Below, one piece after another: positions 46,854 to 59,836 of a DNA stretch of 64,000 bases. The position numbers and the translations under genes were made by a program. This DNA comes from Malania oleifera. Lineage: Eukaryota; Streptophyta; Magnoliopsida; Santalales; Ximeniaceae. The stretch spans positions 64,641,101 to 64,705,100 of the forward strand of contig NC_080428.1 in assembly GCF_029873635.1 (NCBI RefSeq), in the 5' to 3' direction. Within the stretch, counting starts at the first letter, position 1, and the number at the start of each line of letters is the position of its first letter. The notes below the pieces were generated by a model. That model had not been told where the DNA came from. It saw only the letters and a program-made list of their open reading frames with translations, and did not search any database.

Positions 46854-47954
46854 GTAAATTCCCAATAAGGAATGTTGGGTCGTCTTTAATCCCGATAGCA
46901 AGATGGATCATAGAAGCTTAGTGAAAATATGTTTTTCAGATTTTACACATTACTATTCCAAAAGTAAATGACAATGTTGTTGTTTTTTTATTATCTGAAA
47001 ATATGGAAATAAAAAAATAAATAAAAATAATAATTTTTCAGAGATGAATTCAACAAACCCATAATTTCCTTCTTTTTTTTTTTTTTTTATTTGCCGGGAA
47101 GAACAGTCCCTAAATTACTTAATCCAAGACTCAAGATCTTCCAGAGTCATGCAGCAATTCACTAAATTAAAAATTGTTTGGAGTGCACATTTTGTATAGG
47201 TCATGTGTTACGCACATACAAGCGCATATAGGCAAAATATTGTAATTAAAATTTTAATAATAAAATTAGGGTCATTTTAGGAATAACGAGAAGAAAAACA
47301 TTGACCAAAAATTAGCTCTCATTCTCTTAAATAATAGTTGAGATAAGTTCGGTGTCAATCCAATATTTTTGTTATATTATGACCTCGTCACAAACCCTAT
47401 AAAACTTAAGATATTAAATTTTATACGGAGGAAAAAGTTCTTCCTTTTTTTTTTTTTTTTTTTGCGTAGAACTCAAATTTTCATTAAAAATAATAATAAT
47501 ATAAATTTTGTTTGGATGTAAACATCCTTTACTAATTGAAGTTGAGTAAATATTAAGAAAGAGACAAGATTTATTTCCTGTATTCTAATTTTCTTCAACA
47601 TTACACGCACATTAAATAAAATTTTAGAATCATTACTTCACCAATTAATGAATATAAAATTCCCATATACATTTCATATTTCAATTTTAAAATTAATATT
47701 TCTTATATTGACATTTCCATCCCTTTCAATTATGGTACCTATCTTACTCACACGAATAATGTTTTAGGGTTTTTTTTTTTTTTTTTTCTAGATCTGAGAT
47801 TGGGAGGAAGATCAATCACTCTAGCACTTTGCTACCTCATACCTGAGGACCACATTATTTCTTTTCAATTATTTAATTATTTTACAATGCTTTTATTATA
47901 GAATATTTATGTGTAAAGAAAACTTTAAATTTGGAGGTGCTTCAATTAGACCTT

Positions 47955-49570
47955 GTTAGCTTTAGTGTATTTCCAAGAAAGGGGGGGGGGGTGAATTGGG
48001 TATTTAAAAAATTTTACTTATGTTAAACCAGATCAACAGTATTATGAAACCCAAGGTCTGTCTATGCAAAAATAAACTCAATCATTCACAATAAAACATA
48101 CACGTGTTGTCAATAAATTACGGAAATGTAAATAACACGCGCGATATGTTATCGGGGTTCGGCCAACTGTGCCTACATCCCCGCCTCTAGCTTGCAAGCC
48201 TGAAAATTCCAATAATGCTCACTTAACGGGTGAAGTGGTACCTAATACAATCAGGTCAATTAGCACAGGGTTAACCTCAACCTTTACAAATCTCCTTGCG
48301 GGGCGAAGAAGGCCCTCACAATCCTTACGGGTTGGATAATAGCCTCCTTAGGCCATGCCTGTAATACAACCGAACTATAATACAAACTGTGTACAATATA
48401 ATGCTTCTTCGATAAGTAGATATATACCAATACAAATCAATCAAATGTACATCAACTCTATAGGTAAATGTAAACTCAGTGATGTATATTTTTGTGCAAA
48501 CTACACTCAACAAGATATGATCGCAAGAATGCTCAAGAGTGTTCTAATCAAACTATTTCTTTGAAACAAGCTATATCAAATCTCAATAATGAATCAAAGT
48601 TTCAAAGATGATGCAACAATCTATAAATCAACTCAAAAATATTTTCTTCAATGAAATATGCTCAAGAGTTGTTTGAAAGAATAATATAGCTTGTTAAAAA
48701 TATTTTGCACAACAAAATCAAGTTATAAGAATCTTTGCAATGACAATGCAAAGGTCCTTAAGCTACTAGGTTTTTTCCAACACAAGATTTATTAAATAAA
48801 ATCTGTGGGAAAACCTTGCTTAACTCCTCAAAATTAATATCAATCAACCAAGCATACTAAGCAATAACCCAAGAAAGAACTCTCACAAAACTAAGATTAA
48901 TCAATAGAATGAAAGTATGAGAGTGTTTGAAAGTATTATAGGCAAAATAAGATTTTGAGTTTAAGAGAATTTTGGCTAATGATTTTTCTTAATCTCTCCT
49001 TAATCCACACAAATGAACCTATATTTATAGGTTAGGGTTATAACCGTTTGGGACTTGTTGGGAATTCTTAGAAAAGTTTCAAATCGTTTAAACACAATTA
49101 ACACAAATTAACTCGTATTTACTTCAGTTAAAATTTTTTTAACCTAGTGACGTTCGGGTGGCTGAACCATGGTTCGGTTGCCCGAACAGACACAATTATA
49201 AATGTCCTTTAAATTAGTTCGACAGTTCAAGTCCCAGTTCGGTGGCCCGAATCAAAGCTAGAAACATTTCTTCTGTCATAGGTTCGGTAGCCCGAACTCA
49301 TGTGTTCAGTTGCTCGGGCCATTTTTGAATGTAGTTCCTCAGTGGCCCGAGTTGGTGAGAGGTCCTTTTCAAGTGGTTTGGGAGCCCATGGAAGATATGC
49401 ACAAAATGGTTCAATCGCCCGAGAGCCTAAGTCAACTGTCGACTTCTCAATAGTTTGGGTGCCCGAGGAGTTTTGAACTCCTGGGGTTCGGTCGCTCGAG
49501 CTCTCTCAAACTCCCTAATAATATTCAATTTTAATGCATTTTTAACACTCCTCAATTTTGTATGATATAT
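47955..49570 (-). repeat. SIRE-like LTR fragment
   Basis: On the plus strand it starts TGTTAGCTTTAGTG, then a G run and GTGAATTGGG, the mirror image of a SIRE-type LTR end. 48130-48300 carries CGGGGTTCGGCCAACTGTGCC, familiar from plant LTRs. 49150-49505 is an array of TTCGG-N-GCCCGAA motifs. Two short ORFs overlap here on both strands and look like chance. Confidence 0.5.
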
Positions 49571-49599
49571 GTGCGTAAGTTTTGGAACCTAAAGTCATA

Positions 49600-49845
49600 C
49601 TAGGTATCTTTTTCCCAATCTCTATCACCCATATCCACTGGTTTATTATCTAAAGCAATATCCAATTCTAGCTGATACAGGATGTCCATCACCTCACATT
49701 GCCATATACCAAAATTATTGGTACCATCAGATTTTTCCACCTCAAACCGAGCATTAGCTATCGTATTTGACGATGATGTCGAAGCCAAAGGGGTTGGAGT
49801 TCGTGTGGATAGAGTTTCTTCTACTACTACACAAGTTTCTGTCAT
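49600..49845 (-). pseudogene. Copia gag N-terminus, fragment
   Basis: The minus-strand ORF begins MTETCVVVEETLSTRTP and contains FEVEKSDGTNNFGIWQCEVM, the typical start of a Copia Gag. It ends where the SIRE-like LTR begins. Only the first 80 codons remain. Confidence 0.8.
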
Positions 49846-50103
49846 CTTCTATATATTCAATAGCAACCCACAAAGCAAAAGGCCTATGATGAATAGTATG
49901 TACTAACTATGTCTACTCTATTTTATTCTATGAAATTTTACTTTGACCAGGCCGACCTCTAGGGAGCGACTGAGCCGCAATGGTCTCTGAGCATTCGCTT
50001 AGATAAGGTTTTTCTTAGGCATCAAATACGGAATCAAGAATCCTAACAGAGGAACGCCTCTGTATCGACATTATTCAGCCTATCTCTGATACAAATTGTT
50101 GTG
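49846..50103 (-). other. Leader and primer site of the same Copia fragment
   Basis: On the minus strand, TTTGTATCAGAG (near 50080-50100), a changed tRNA-Met primer site, stands between an LTR end (GGGGTGCCCGACACAAC) and the gag ATG. 49925-50070 is homologous to 57415-57575 on the opposite strand. Confidence 0.55.
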
Positions 50104-50438
50104 TCGGGCACCCCACTTGTGTCAAATATCAATACTACAACTAATGCTATTGGATATATAAAAAGTAAACAATACAGAAATTAATAATAAAAGACAGTAA
50201 AAAAACAAGACAAGAATTTAACAATGTTCGGTACAGAATTACCTACGTCCTCAGGCGCCGACGATCAATCCACTACTTCTTGACAAAGTATAACTTTGAG
50301 GTGTGTTTTACAAATGGAGAGGTAAGCTATTCATATAACTTTAACCTCAAGTCCAAAAAACACTTCTCACCCATGTGGAACAAACAAAAAAAAGTTCAAA
50401 ACAATTTTTCTACCAATGTGGGACAAAAAAACAACACA
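50104..50438 (-). repeat. LTR fragment of the minus-strand Copia
   Basis: Contains AACAATGTTCGGTACAG and CTACGTCC text seen in plant Copia LTRs. It is cut on its right by the TATTA insertion site of Gypsy D; 62092 onward is its former neighbour. Confidence 0.45.
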
Positions 50439-50443
50439 TATTA

Positions 50444-52521
50444 TGTGACAACCTGAATAAAAATGGTATTTAAAATAATAAAGAAGAGGGGAATTATCAA
50501 AGGCCTCATCGACGAACACAAGGGATTCGTTGACGAAGGCATAAGAGGGTCTCGTCAACGAAGCCATATTTCGTCGACGAGGAAATACCGAGAGAGGTTT
50601 TTGAGTAGACTGAATTTCATCGACGAGGAGTGGATTTCTTCGAAGAAATTATTGAAGGACTCGTCAACGAGATGACGTGGCTCATTTACGAATCCAACCC
50701 TATAAATATCAAAACTCTGGATTTTAACTTCAAAATTAAGCAAACTCTCTCCCTCTCTCTCCTCCCTTCGGCTCCCTCTCCTTCTTTCTTCGATTTTGGG
50801 CTGGATTTACTCCGGTTCGACAATCTGAAGCCACCACGATGCTCTTGGGCAAGTTCTCTCCAAATCTGCTAAAGCGAATCGTTGGTGAAAGCAAGTTGGA
50901 ATTCATCACTGAGTTGAAGTAAGGCTTTTTAAGCCAAATTTGGTCTTACGATAGTTATAGGAAACAATATACACGTGGAAATACTGAAATTTAATACTAT
51001 GAGTTTTCATTTTCAGGGTGTTGATCAGGAAATCCTACGGGTGTGAGTTCAAAATTTATATGGGCTTTCTCAGTAGCCAGGTAAGGGAATAAACTAAAGC
51101 AGTTAATTTTCAAGCAAATTACTATTATTTATGAGCAAATTGATTTTCTGAAAAATATGTACGATATTTGAATATTATGGAATAAATGCACGTTTGGGAA
51201 AAATACTGTTTTTATACTGAAACGTGTATATATGTAGGAGATGTCAGATATCATGATTTTTAGAATACAATGTATGATTTTATACAACAAATGTGTGACA
51301 TGAATATTATTTTACGTGAAGAAATATTATGATATGATAATGATATGAATGAAGTATGGTTTGAGAAATTATGAAAGTATACAGTATATTATGATGTTGA
51401 CAAATACATGATAAATTGATTATTTTCAGAATGACGTATTTGTGTATGATTTCAGCACGAGGCCGTATTTATGTATGATTTCGGCGTGAGACTGTATTTA
51501 TGTATGATTTCGGTGCGAGGCCTTGTATATATGAAATAATTCCGACGTGAGGCCGTGTATATATGAAATGATTTCGGCACGACGTCGTATTTATGAAATG
51601 TTCGGCGCGAGACCGCAGTTATGAAATTATGAAAAATGTTATATTATCATATATTATATGTTATTAGAACCAGAATGTTAGTTTAGTTTAGTTCAGGAGC
51701 ACGGTACCGTAGCTATATATAAATCAGATATCTATGTTTACATTAGTGCTAACCACCCCACGAGGGGGTGGGAGATGGATAGTCGATGTGGCTTTCAGTA
51801 GAGTGTGGACGCCCACTTGGCAGTCTGGACTAGGGTATGACGGACCCATCGTACTTACAGACATTTTTGACTCTGCAGTGGTCGGCCAGCCATTGTCGGG
51901 TCCTGCCTTCGAACTGCACAACCCGTCATGGAGGGTAACACATGACATCAGCTAACTATTCATCCTAGGTATGTTTTCAGTGTTATCAGTTATAACAGAT
52001 GTTTTATGAACGTATGATTTATTAATAAATATGAAAGTATATGAGGATTCAGTATAATATGATGAATGTTTACAGACATATGAAATGTACTGTATATCTA
52101 TATTACTATTAAATGTTCATGTTTCCATACAGTTGTATTTAGTTTATTTCCTTTACTAAGAAGTGTCTCACCCCCGAACTTTATTAATTTTCAGGAGACC
52201 CTGAGAGACCGGCGGGTCGTGGCCGCTGTTGAGTTTGTCGAGTTATCCCGTTAGGAGGGTAAGTCTTATACTAGGATCAGTAAATTTTTGTTGTATGATC
52301 CTAGGGTTGTTTTGATATTTTAGAGATTGTATATAAATACTGTATTTTGAGAATGAAGTAGACTCTGGTATTATGTAATTAGTGGTTTGACAGATGGATT
52401 TTATTTTTACTGCTGCTTAGGTTTCCGCTGTGTATGTCAGGTTATCCCCGCTACCTACGGGTTCAAGTTGATGTTGTTATTATTTATGTTTGTTTTGTGA
52501 TAAGTGAAGGGGGTCATTACA
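50444..52521 (+). repeat. 5' LTR of Gypsy element D
   Basis: 2078 bp, starting TGTGACAACC and ending GGTCATTACA. The target duplication is TATTA (50439-50443 and 62087-62091). Promoter layout: an array of TCGTCGACGA-like motifs (50500-50692), then TATAAATATC (50701-50710). A tandem repeat array lies at 51440-51625. Compared with the 3' LTR it has about 28 extra bases near 50538-50566, a duplicated motif. Confidence 0.95.
50701..50710 (+). promoter_or_regulatory. TATA box of the Gypsy D 5' LTR
   Basis: CCTATAAATATC, in the same position in the 3' LTR (60292-60301) and in the solo LTR (minus, 5099-5110). Transcription of the element should start 25-35 bases downstream. Confidence 0.75.
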
Positions 52522-52523
52522 GT

Positions 52524-52536
52524 TTGGTATTAGAGC
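52524..52536 (+). promoter_or_regulatory. Primer binding site of Gypsy D
   Basis: TTTGGTATTAGAGC, one base different from the tRNA-Met primer site, just after the LTR end. Confidence 0.8.
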
Positions 52537-52830
52537 CTAGGATACTAGGTTATGTAGACTCTAGAGTGCAGCAATAATAATACCAGAGTATAGGATAAGG
52601 GAATTTGAGGTCTAGTTTTGTAGTCTACTTCCGTGGTGGTTTGTGTGATTTTCCAGGGGTGATGATTTCAGGAAAGTCATGGTAAACTATCGTCGGTTTG
52701 GGTATCTAGGTTGCAGGATTGATCCTTGAATTAAGATTAGGAGAGATGAATTAATTAGGAGAATATATTTTATGAGTTGGATGATATGTATAAGGAAGGG
52801 GATTCTGAGTTGAGTTATTTGCTTTTTAGG

Positions 52831-53830
52831 ATGGACCCTGGTGGCAGTAGTGCCCACGCTAGTGGGAGTGAGGGTGCTGGACCCTCAGGCGCTGCAGATA
52901 GTGATTCAAATACCAGTTTACGCAGCGTGGCATAGCAGTTATGGCAGAAATTGCTAGGAGTTCGAAGGAACAGGGTCGTCCACATGTAGGCCACGGTAGC
53001 TCGATTAAAAAGTTTATTAAGATGAATCCTCCAACTTTCTCAGAGGGAACAGATCCTGTAGTCGCAGAAAACTAGGTGCGGAAGATAGAGAAAATATTTG
53101 TAGTGTTGCAGTGTTCAGAGGAGCAGAGGGTGCTGTTTGCTACCTATAAACTTATTGGAGAGGCTGAGAGATTGTGGTCGACAGTGAGACTTTTAAAGCA
53201 GCAAAGGACAGTACCTATGGAGCTGACATGGGAGCGGTTTAAAGAAATATTCTTCGACAGGTATTTTCCAGCCTCGTCTAGGGAGGCTAAGATTGAGGAG
53301 TTCCTAAATCTGAAGCAGGGACAGCTGTGAGTGTAGCAGTACGCTGCGAGGTTCATCGAGCTGTCTCACTTCGCCCCGTACATCATTCTAGATGAGGTGA
53401 AGAAGGAACGACAGTTTGAGAAAGGCCTGAGGAGAGAAATATATAAGAAGGTATTGATACTAAAGTTGCAGGACTTCGCCGAGCTGGTTGACTGAGCCAC
53501 TATAGCAAAAATTGGTGATCAGTTGGAGGCCGAGGAGTAGAGACAGAAGAAGAGATCCACACCTTCCGATTCCCAATAGGGAGTCAGTCGTGCTTTGCGG
53601 AAGAGAGGTGGCTATTATAGAGATCGGAGACAGGAGACCAGGAATCGCGGTTTCGAGGGTGTGCAACCATCTCTAGCTTGCCCATCTTGAAGGAAGAGAC
53701 ACTTGGGGAAGTGTCGCACTAGGTGAGGTGTCTACTACAGGTGCAGGGAGCCAGGACATATGATGAGGGAGTGTCCGACACAGATTGGTGTTGCTCCTGC
53801 TCCTAGATTTGCTCGAGGAGGCTACTAGGT
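52831..53830 (+). pseudogene. Gypsy D gag, degenerate
   Basis: The ATG is at 52831 (MDPGGSSAHASGSEGAGPSG). The Gag core follows ([45 protein letters not shown]). The knuckle reads YYRCREPGHMMREC, its first Cys changed to Tyr. Stops are at 52933-52935, 53074-53076 and several later places, many of them TAG where CAG or TGG is expected. That fits C-to-T decay of methylated DNA. Confidence 0.88.
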
Positions 53831-56800
53831 GCCACGTGGAGGCCAGTAGAGGAATATGGCCCCAGCTAGGGTTTTTGCTTTGACGCTAGGTGATGCTGAG
53901 ACAGCCGACGACAAGGTGACAAGTACGATTAATAGGTTTTCATTTAAAGTTATTGTACTTTTTGATTCTGGTACCACACACTCGTTTGTGTCCTTGGGGT
54001 GTGTTAAATTATGTGGGGCGAAAACGCAATCATTAGATGTTGAACTATTAGTGGCTACACTGACCGGGTCAGTGATGAGATGTGGTAGGATGCTCCGTGG
54101 TTGCCCAGTTGATGTGCAAGGTAGAATTTTATCTGCTGATTTAGTGGTGTTGGATATGCACAGGTTTGACATCATCTTCGGCATGGATTGACTAACAGCT
54201 AATTTTGCTATTATAGACTCTCGTGCTAGAGAAGTGATATTCAGACCCCTAGGGAAACCAGAATTTAGATTTACAGGGTCACGAGTACAATCTTTACCTC
54301 AGATGGTCTCAGCTATTCAGGCGAGGAGACTGCTCCAAAGAGGCTGTCAGGGATTTGTGGCTTTTGTGAAAGAAATGTCAAAAAATGAAGTGAAGCTTAT
54401 CAATATGCCTGTGGCGAAAGACTTTACAGATGTGTTTCCAGATGAATTACCGGGTTTTCCACCTGATCGAGAGGTAGATTTTCTCATTGATCTACTTCCA
54501 GGTACAATGCCGATTTCTAAAGCACCATATCGAATGATGCCAGCAGAGTTGGCAAAACTGAAAGATCAGTTGCAGGATTTGCTTGATAAGGGCTTCATAC
54601 GACTCAGTGTATCTCCGTGGGGAACTCCAGTGCTGTTCATAAAAAGGAAAGACGGGTCTATGAGGATGTGAATAGACTACAAAGAAATTACTAAATTGAC
54701 TATCAAGAACAAGTATCCTCTACCCCGTATAGATGACTTATTTGACCAGCTCCAGGGTACATAGGTGTATTCCAAGATCAATCTTATGTCAGGCTACCAT
54801 CAGGTAAAGGTGAGAGCAGAGGATGTGTCAAAGACGGCTTTCAGGACCAAATATGAGCATTATGAGTTCCTTGTTATGCCATTTGGTCTGACGAATGCTC
54901 CTGCGATATTTATGGATTTGATGAATAGGATTTTTCATCCATATTTAGATCAGTTTGTGGTTGTTTTTATTGATGATGTACTGGTCTATTCAAGGAGCTA
55001 TGAGGAGCACGAGATACATTTGAGGCAGGTCTTACAGATGCATAGGGAGAATAAGTTGTATGCAAAATTCAGTAAATGTGAATTCTAGCTCGAGAAAGTT
55101 GTGTTTTTGGAGCATGTTATCTCAGGAGACGAAATTTCTGTAGATCCCAGTAAGATTGAGGCGGTAGTGATTTGGGCTAGATTGAGGAACGTTTAAGAGA
55201 TCAGGAGTTTCTTAGGGTTAGTTGGATAAAACCGTTGTTTTGTTGAGGGATTCTCAGCTTTGTCAAGACCTCTGACACGACTAACTAGAAAGAATGCTAG
55301 ATTTAAATGGGATGATAGCTGTGAGTAGAGTTTTCAGGAACTAAAGCAGAGGTTAGTCACAGTGCCTGTATTGATCATCCTGTTTGGGGGTGAGGGTTAT
55401 GATATCTACAGTGATGCGTCCTTAAAGGGACTTGGCTGTGTGTTGATGTAACATGGCAGGATAGTGGCGTATGGGTCTAGATAGTAGAAAGAGTACAAAA
55501 AGAACTACCCTACCCACGATCTTGAATTAGTTGCAGTGGTACACACATTAAAAATTTGGAGGCATTACCTGTATGGCAAGTAGTGCGAGATTTTCTCGGA
55601 CCACAAGAGCTTAAAGTATTTCTTCACACAGAAGGAGTTGAATATGAGACATAGAATGTGGTTGGAGTTAATTAAATATTTTGACTGTACTATCAATTAC
55701 CACCTAGGGAAAGCAAATGTGGTAGCTGATGCACTGAGTAGGAAGTCTGGGGTACCAGCGTTGGCAGCTATGGAGATCCAGCGTCTGATTATAATGGATC
55801 TGGAGAGACTCGACATTGAATTGATAGAGAGTAATACTCCAGTATGTATCGCCAGCCTAGTGGTACAACCTACTCTGCAGGAAAGAATTAAAGCCACCCA
55901 GAAAGAAGATCCAGAATTGGTAGAGGTAGTGAACAGAGTGCAGAGTGGTCAGGGCGAGGAATTCTGCATTTCAGATGATGGAGCTTTGCATTTCCATTCC
56001 ACACTTTGTGTTCCTGTTGATGCTGACATTAGGAGGACTATTTTAAAGGAGGCTCACAGATCCTTGTATACGGTTCATCCCGGCAGCACGAAAATGTGTA
56101 GAGATCTGCGAGAGTTTTACTGGTGGAGTGGTATGAAGAGGGAGATTACCGAGTATGTAGCTCAGTGCTTGACGTGTCAATAGGTAAAAGCTGAGCACCA
56201 ACGGCCAGCAGTTCAGTTGCAGTCATTATTTATCCCAGAGTGGAAGTGTGATCATATATCCATGGACTTTGTTTCAGGGCTACCGTCGACATCCCATGGC
56301 CAAAATGTGATTTGGGTGATAGTAGACCGGTTGACTAAGTCCGCCCATTTTCTCCCTATCAAGATCAGCTATCCCCTCAGCCGATTGACAGAGATTTATG
56401 TCCAGGAGATAGTTCGATCTCATGGAGTGCCAGTATCCATAGTGTCATATCGAGACCCGCAATTCACGTCACGATTTTGGAGGAGCTTGCAAGAGGCTCT
56501 GGGGTCTCAGTTATCGTTTAGAACGACATTTCATCCTCAATCAGATGGACAGACTGCGAGGACGATACAGATACTAGAAGATATGTTCTAAGCGTGTGTA
56601 TTAGACTTTGGGGGTAGTTGGACTCAGTTCATGCCGCTGGTAGAATTTGCGTATAATAACAGCTACCAATCTAGTATTGGCATGGCACCATTTGAGGCTT
56701 TGTACGGTAGGAGATATCGATCTCCTTTATATTGGGATGAGATGGGTGAGCGGCGAGTTGTGGGACCAGAGCTGGTACAGCAGGCGTATGATAAAGTTCG

Positions 56801-57314
56801 ACTTATCCGGGAAAGAATCAGTGCAGCTCAGAGCCGACAGAAAAGTTATGCCGATAATCACCGCAGGAATTTAGAATTTGATACTGGTGATCATGTGTTT
56901 TTGAAGATAGCTCTATTAAAAGAAGTTATGAGGTTTGGTAGGAAAGGTAAACTTAGCCCTAGGTTTATCGGTCCGTTTGAGATTTTAGAGAAAATGGGGC
57001 CGGTAGCCTATAGGCTAGCTTTGCCACCTACACTATCCAGGATGCACGACTTATTCCATGTATCTATGTTGAGGAAATACGTCACAGATCCTTCTCATAT
57101 TATCAGTTATGGTGAGTTAGAGCTCAGTGACTCGCTAGTCTATAAGGAAGTACTAGTGCAGATTCTAGACTGGAAGGAACGGGAATTACATAATAAGAAA
57201 ATTCCTCTGGTAAAGGTTTTATGGAGGAATCAAGCAGTAGAAGAGGCTTCTTGGGAGCTCGAGGAGCATATCAGACAAAAATACCCACAATTATTCCAAG
57301 AAGTCCATATGTAA
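53831..57314 (+). pseudogene. Gypsy D pol (protease to chromodomain), degenerate
   Basis: Order: protease (VLFDSGTTHSFVS near 53955); reverse transcriptase ([48 protein letters not shown] near 54970, active site kept); RNase H (DIYSDASLKGLGCVL near 55410); integrase zinc part ([19 protein letters not shown] ... CLTCQ near 56165) and core (DFVSGLP; FHPQSDGQTARTIQILEDMF); then a Tekay/Del-type chromodomain end (ILDWKERELHNKKIPLVKVL; EEHIRQKYPQLF). About ten in-frame stops or frame changes break it. The RNase H and chromodomain text place it in the Tekay/Del chromoviruses. Confidence 0.92.
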
Positions 57315-57337
57315 ATAAGAAATGTGAGTAAATATGT

Positions 57338-57352
57338 TGTGATGACCCAAAA

Positions 57353-57383
<31 letters not shown>

Positions 57384-59836
57384 GTACAATAATAATAAAA
57401 TAATAAAAATGGTCATTAAGTTAATATCAATACAGAAGTGTTTTTTTGTAGGATCCTTGATTCCATGTTTGATGCCTAAGAAAGACCTTGTCTTAGAGAG
57501 TGCTCAGAGACCATTGCGGCTCAGTCGCTCCCTGGAGGTCGGTCTGGTCAAAATGGAATTTCATAGGATAAACAGGATAGACACTGTTTGTACACGTAAA
57601 TAAGTATATATGCATAAAATAGTGTTTTGACAGACATAATTTGTAAAAAATACATAATAAGATGATAATAATATAAGTATCATATGTGGGGCCCACAAGA
57701 CTATGTGGGGTACACATGAGTCCCGAAGCCACAAGACACTGTTTATATACGTAAATAAGTACATAAAATAATGTTTTGACTGGTATAATTTATAAAAATA
57801 TATGATAAAATAATAATAATATAGGTATCCTATGCGGGGCCCACATGAGTCCCGAAGCCGTATGGAGGTTTACACGAGTCTCAAAGCTATGTAGGATGCA
57901 TAAAATCGTATAAGAATTATTCGAGTTACGTAGGATCCATTCGGGTCTCGAAGTTGTGTGGGGCCCACAAGACCATGTGGGGTCCATATGAGTTTTCAAA
58001 ATTTAAATTTAATTCTTGTTCAAAAATAAATAAATACTAAAAATAGTTTTAAAGTAATAACAATGATAATAATAATGATAATAATGATTAAGAAAAATAA
58101 TAAAATAATAAAATAATTAATTAACTAATTGATTAATTAATTAGGTAAGTAGTTAATTAAAAATTTATTTAATGGGAATGGTGGCAAGCACTCCCACATG
58201 GTCTCCATCCCCATCTCATACTCAACCCATACCTTGCCCATCCCTTGCCCATTCTTTAATTTTAAAAAAAATTATAATTTCACCCATCTCCCCACTCTTT
58301 TATAAATTCCATTTCTTCCCCAAAATTTTCCTATAAATAGGGAGCTCTCAACCTTCATTTTTCATAACAATTTTTCCAAGGAAGAGAAGAATTAGTGAGT
58401 GAAAGAAATTGTGGTGGAAAGAGAATTTTTGAGTAAGTTCTCAATCACCCACTCTTTCCGATCTTATTTCTTAGAGATAGTTACAGTGTTCGTAAGGAAG
58501 AAGGTAAGTAAATTTTGATTATGTTAGTTTTTTTTTTTTATTTAAAATTTATACCCGAGTTTATTTTATAAGTAAATTTCAATTATGTTAATTAGTTCCA
58601 CAAAATTTCCATGAGTTTATTTTTATGCATATTTAATTATACCAGTTCTATCTTTAATATACTTGTATCTATTTTTGGGTTAAGAAATGTTTTAATCCCC
58701 TCGGGTAAATTTTCAGCATTTCTTTCTATTCAAAAATAAAATTATATATATTTTTAACACAAAAATAGTGTGACATGAGTTTATTTCTACGTTGCATTTT
58801 TTATGAAAATATGAGTAAAGATGAGATTTTTATGATATTATTTTAAATTGCATAAATTATAATAAGATGATTTTAAAACCCCTTATGGCAACGAAAGTTT
58901 AAAGTTACAGATGCTCGGTACCGCAGCTTAAAGTTTATACGGATCAGAGTTTACCCATACTGTTTACAGAGTGGTTATTTATGTTAGTGGATTTCTCCTG
59001 AGTGCACACCTGGTTCCGGACCAGGACTTAATAAGGAAAATCTCACTTAAAGTTTACGTACGTTGATTTAGTTTGGTCGGCCAGCCAGTTAAGTCCAGTC
59101 TTCGGACCGCACAACCCAGTCATGGGGGTAAACATGACTTACGGCAAACAGGCCTAAGGGTGGTTTTTATAATATATGTTTATACATATTTAATTACGTG
59201 TACAAAGTTACTGATGATTTGAAGGAAAAGTGTAAGTTTACGTGAAAAGGATCATTCTAGTGCTTAAATGACGATATAAGGAAAACGTATAAAGAAAAGT
59301 ATATGTATGTTTATCATTAAATATTTTTACAATTTTAAAGTTAAAAGTTTAATTTAACAGTTATAGTATATAATTATAAAATTTTACTATTGTAATTGAT
59401 GACAAAAGTTTTATACAGAAATTTTTAAATTTATATTTATTCTAAAATAAATTTTGAAGTTATAGTATTAAATATTGTTTTATTAAATTTAAAAAAAAAA
59501 AAAAAACTCATTTTGGCCACACACTAATAATAATCTTATTTACTTACTGAGCGTCGTCTCACTCAAATCATATTTTTATTTCAGATGACTCTGAAGAGTA
59601 TATCGGAAATCAGGCTTAGTAAGCATGCGGGTGGGGATAGAAAAATAAAGATTGATTAAAAATATTAGTATGATGCCAGATATTTATGTTTGTGTAATTT
59701 TTCTTCTTTTGAAATAAACGATTGTAATATGGATAATTAGCGCTTTGGTTTAATAAAAATTGAGTTTATTTTGCTTCTGCTGTAAATTAGTAGTAAAAAG
59801 TTAACATCCCAGGCCCTTCAAGGTCGAGGTGTTGTA
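57338..59836 (+). mobile_element. Solo LTR-like insert in the Gypsy D 3' region
   Basis: A 2.5 kb block separates the end of pol from the 3' untranslated part of Gypsy D. It begins TGTGATGACCC and ends GGTGTTGTA. ATGTT occurs at both edges (57334-57338 and 59837-59841), so a target duplication is likely, with one base of boundary doubt. TATAAATAGGG (near 58330) and a leader follow LTR layout. 57415-57575 matches the Copia leader at 49925-50070, and 58990-59140 matches 7458-7640 in reverse. Confidence 0.7.

Larger units (their letters stand above)
41053..47954 (+). repeat. Duplicated locus, copy III, interrupted by a Gypsy element
   Basis: 41053-41896 and 46133 onward match copies I and II in order. 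The Gypsy element entered at GCTAGTTATG, a sequence intact at 11876-11885 and 31431-31440. The downstream part runs to about 47954, where a SIRE-like LTR begins. Confidence 0.88.

Noticed and set aside
48325..48564. Overlapping ORFs on both strands
   Set aside because: Lie in LTR-like sequence and have no recognisable protein features.
51734..51955. ORF of 73 codons recurring at 61298-61519 with a similar minus-strand ORF
   Set aside because: Lies inside both LTRs of Gypsy D and in the solo LTR at 3960-4130. It is LTR sequence without a known domain.
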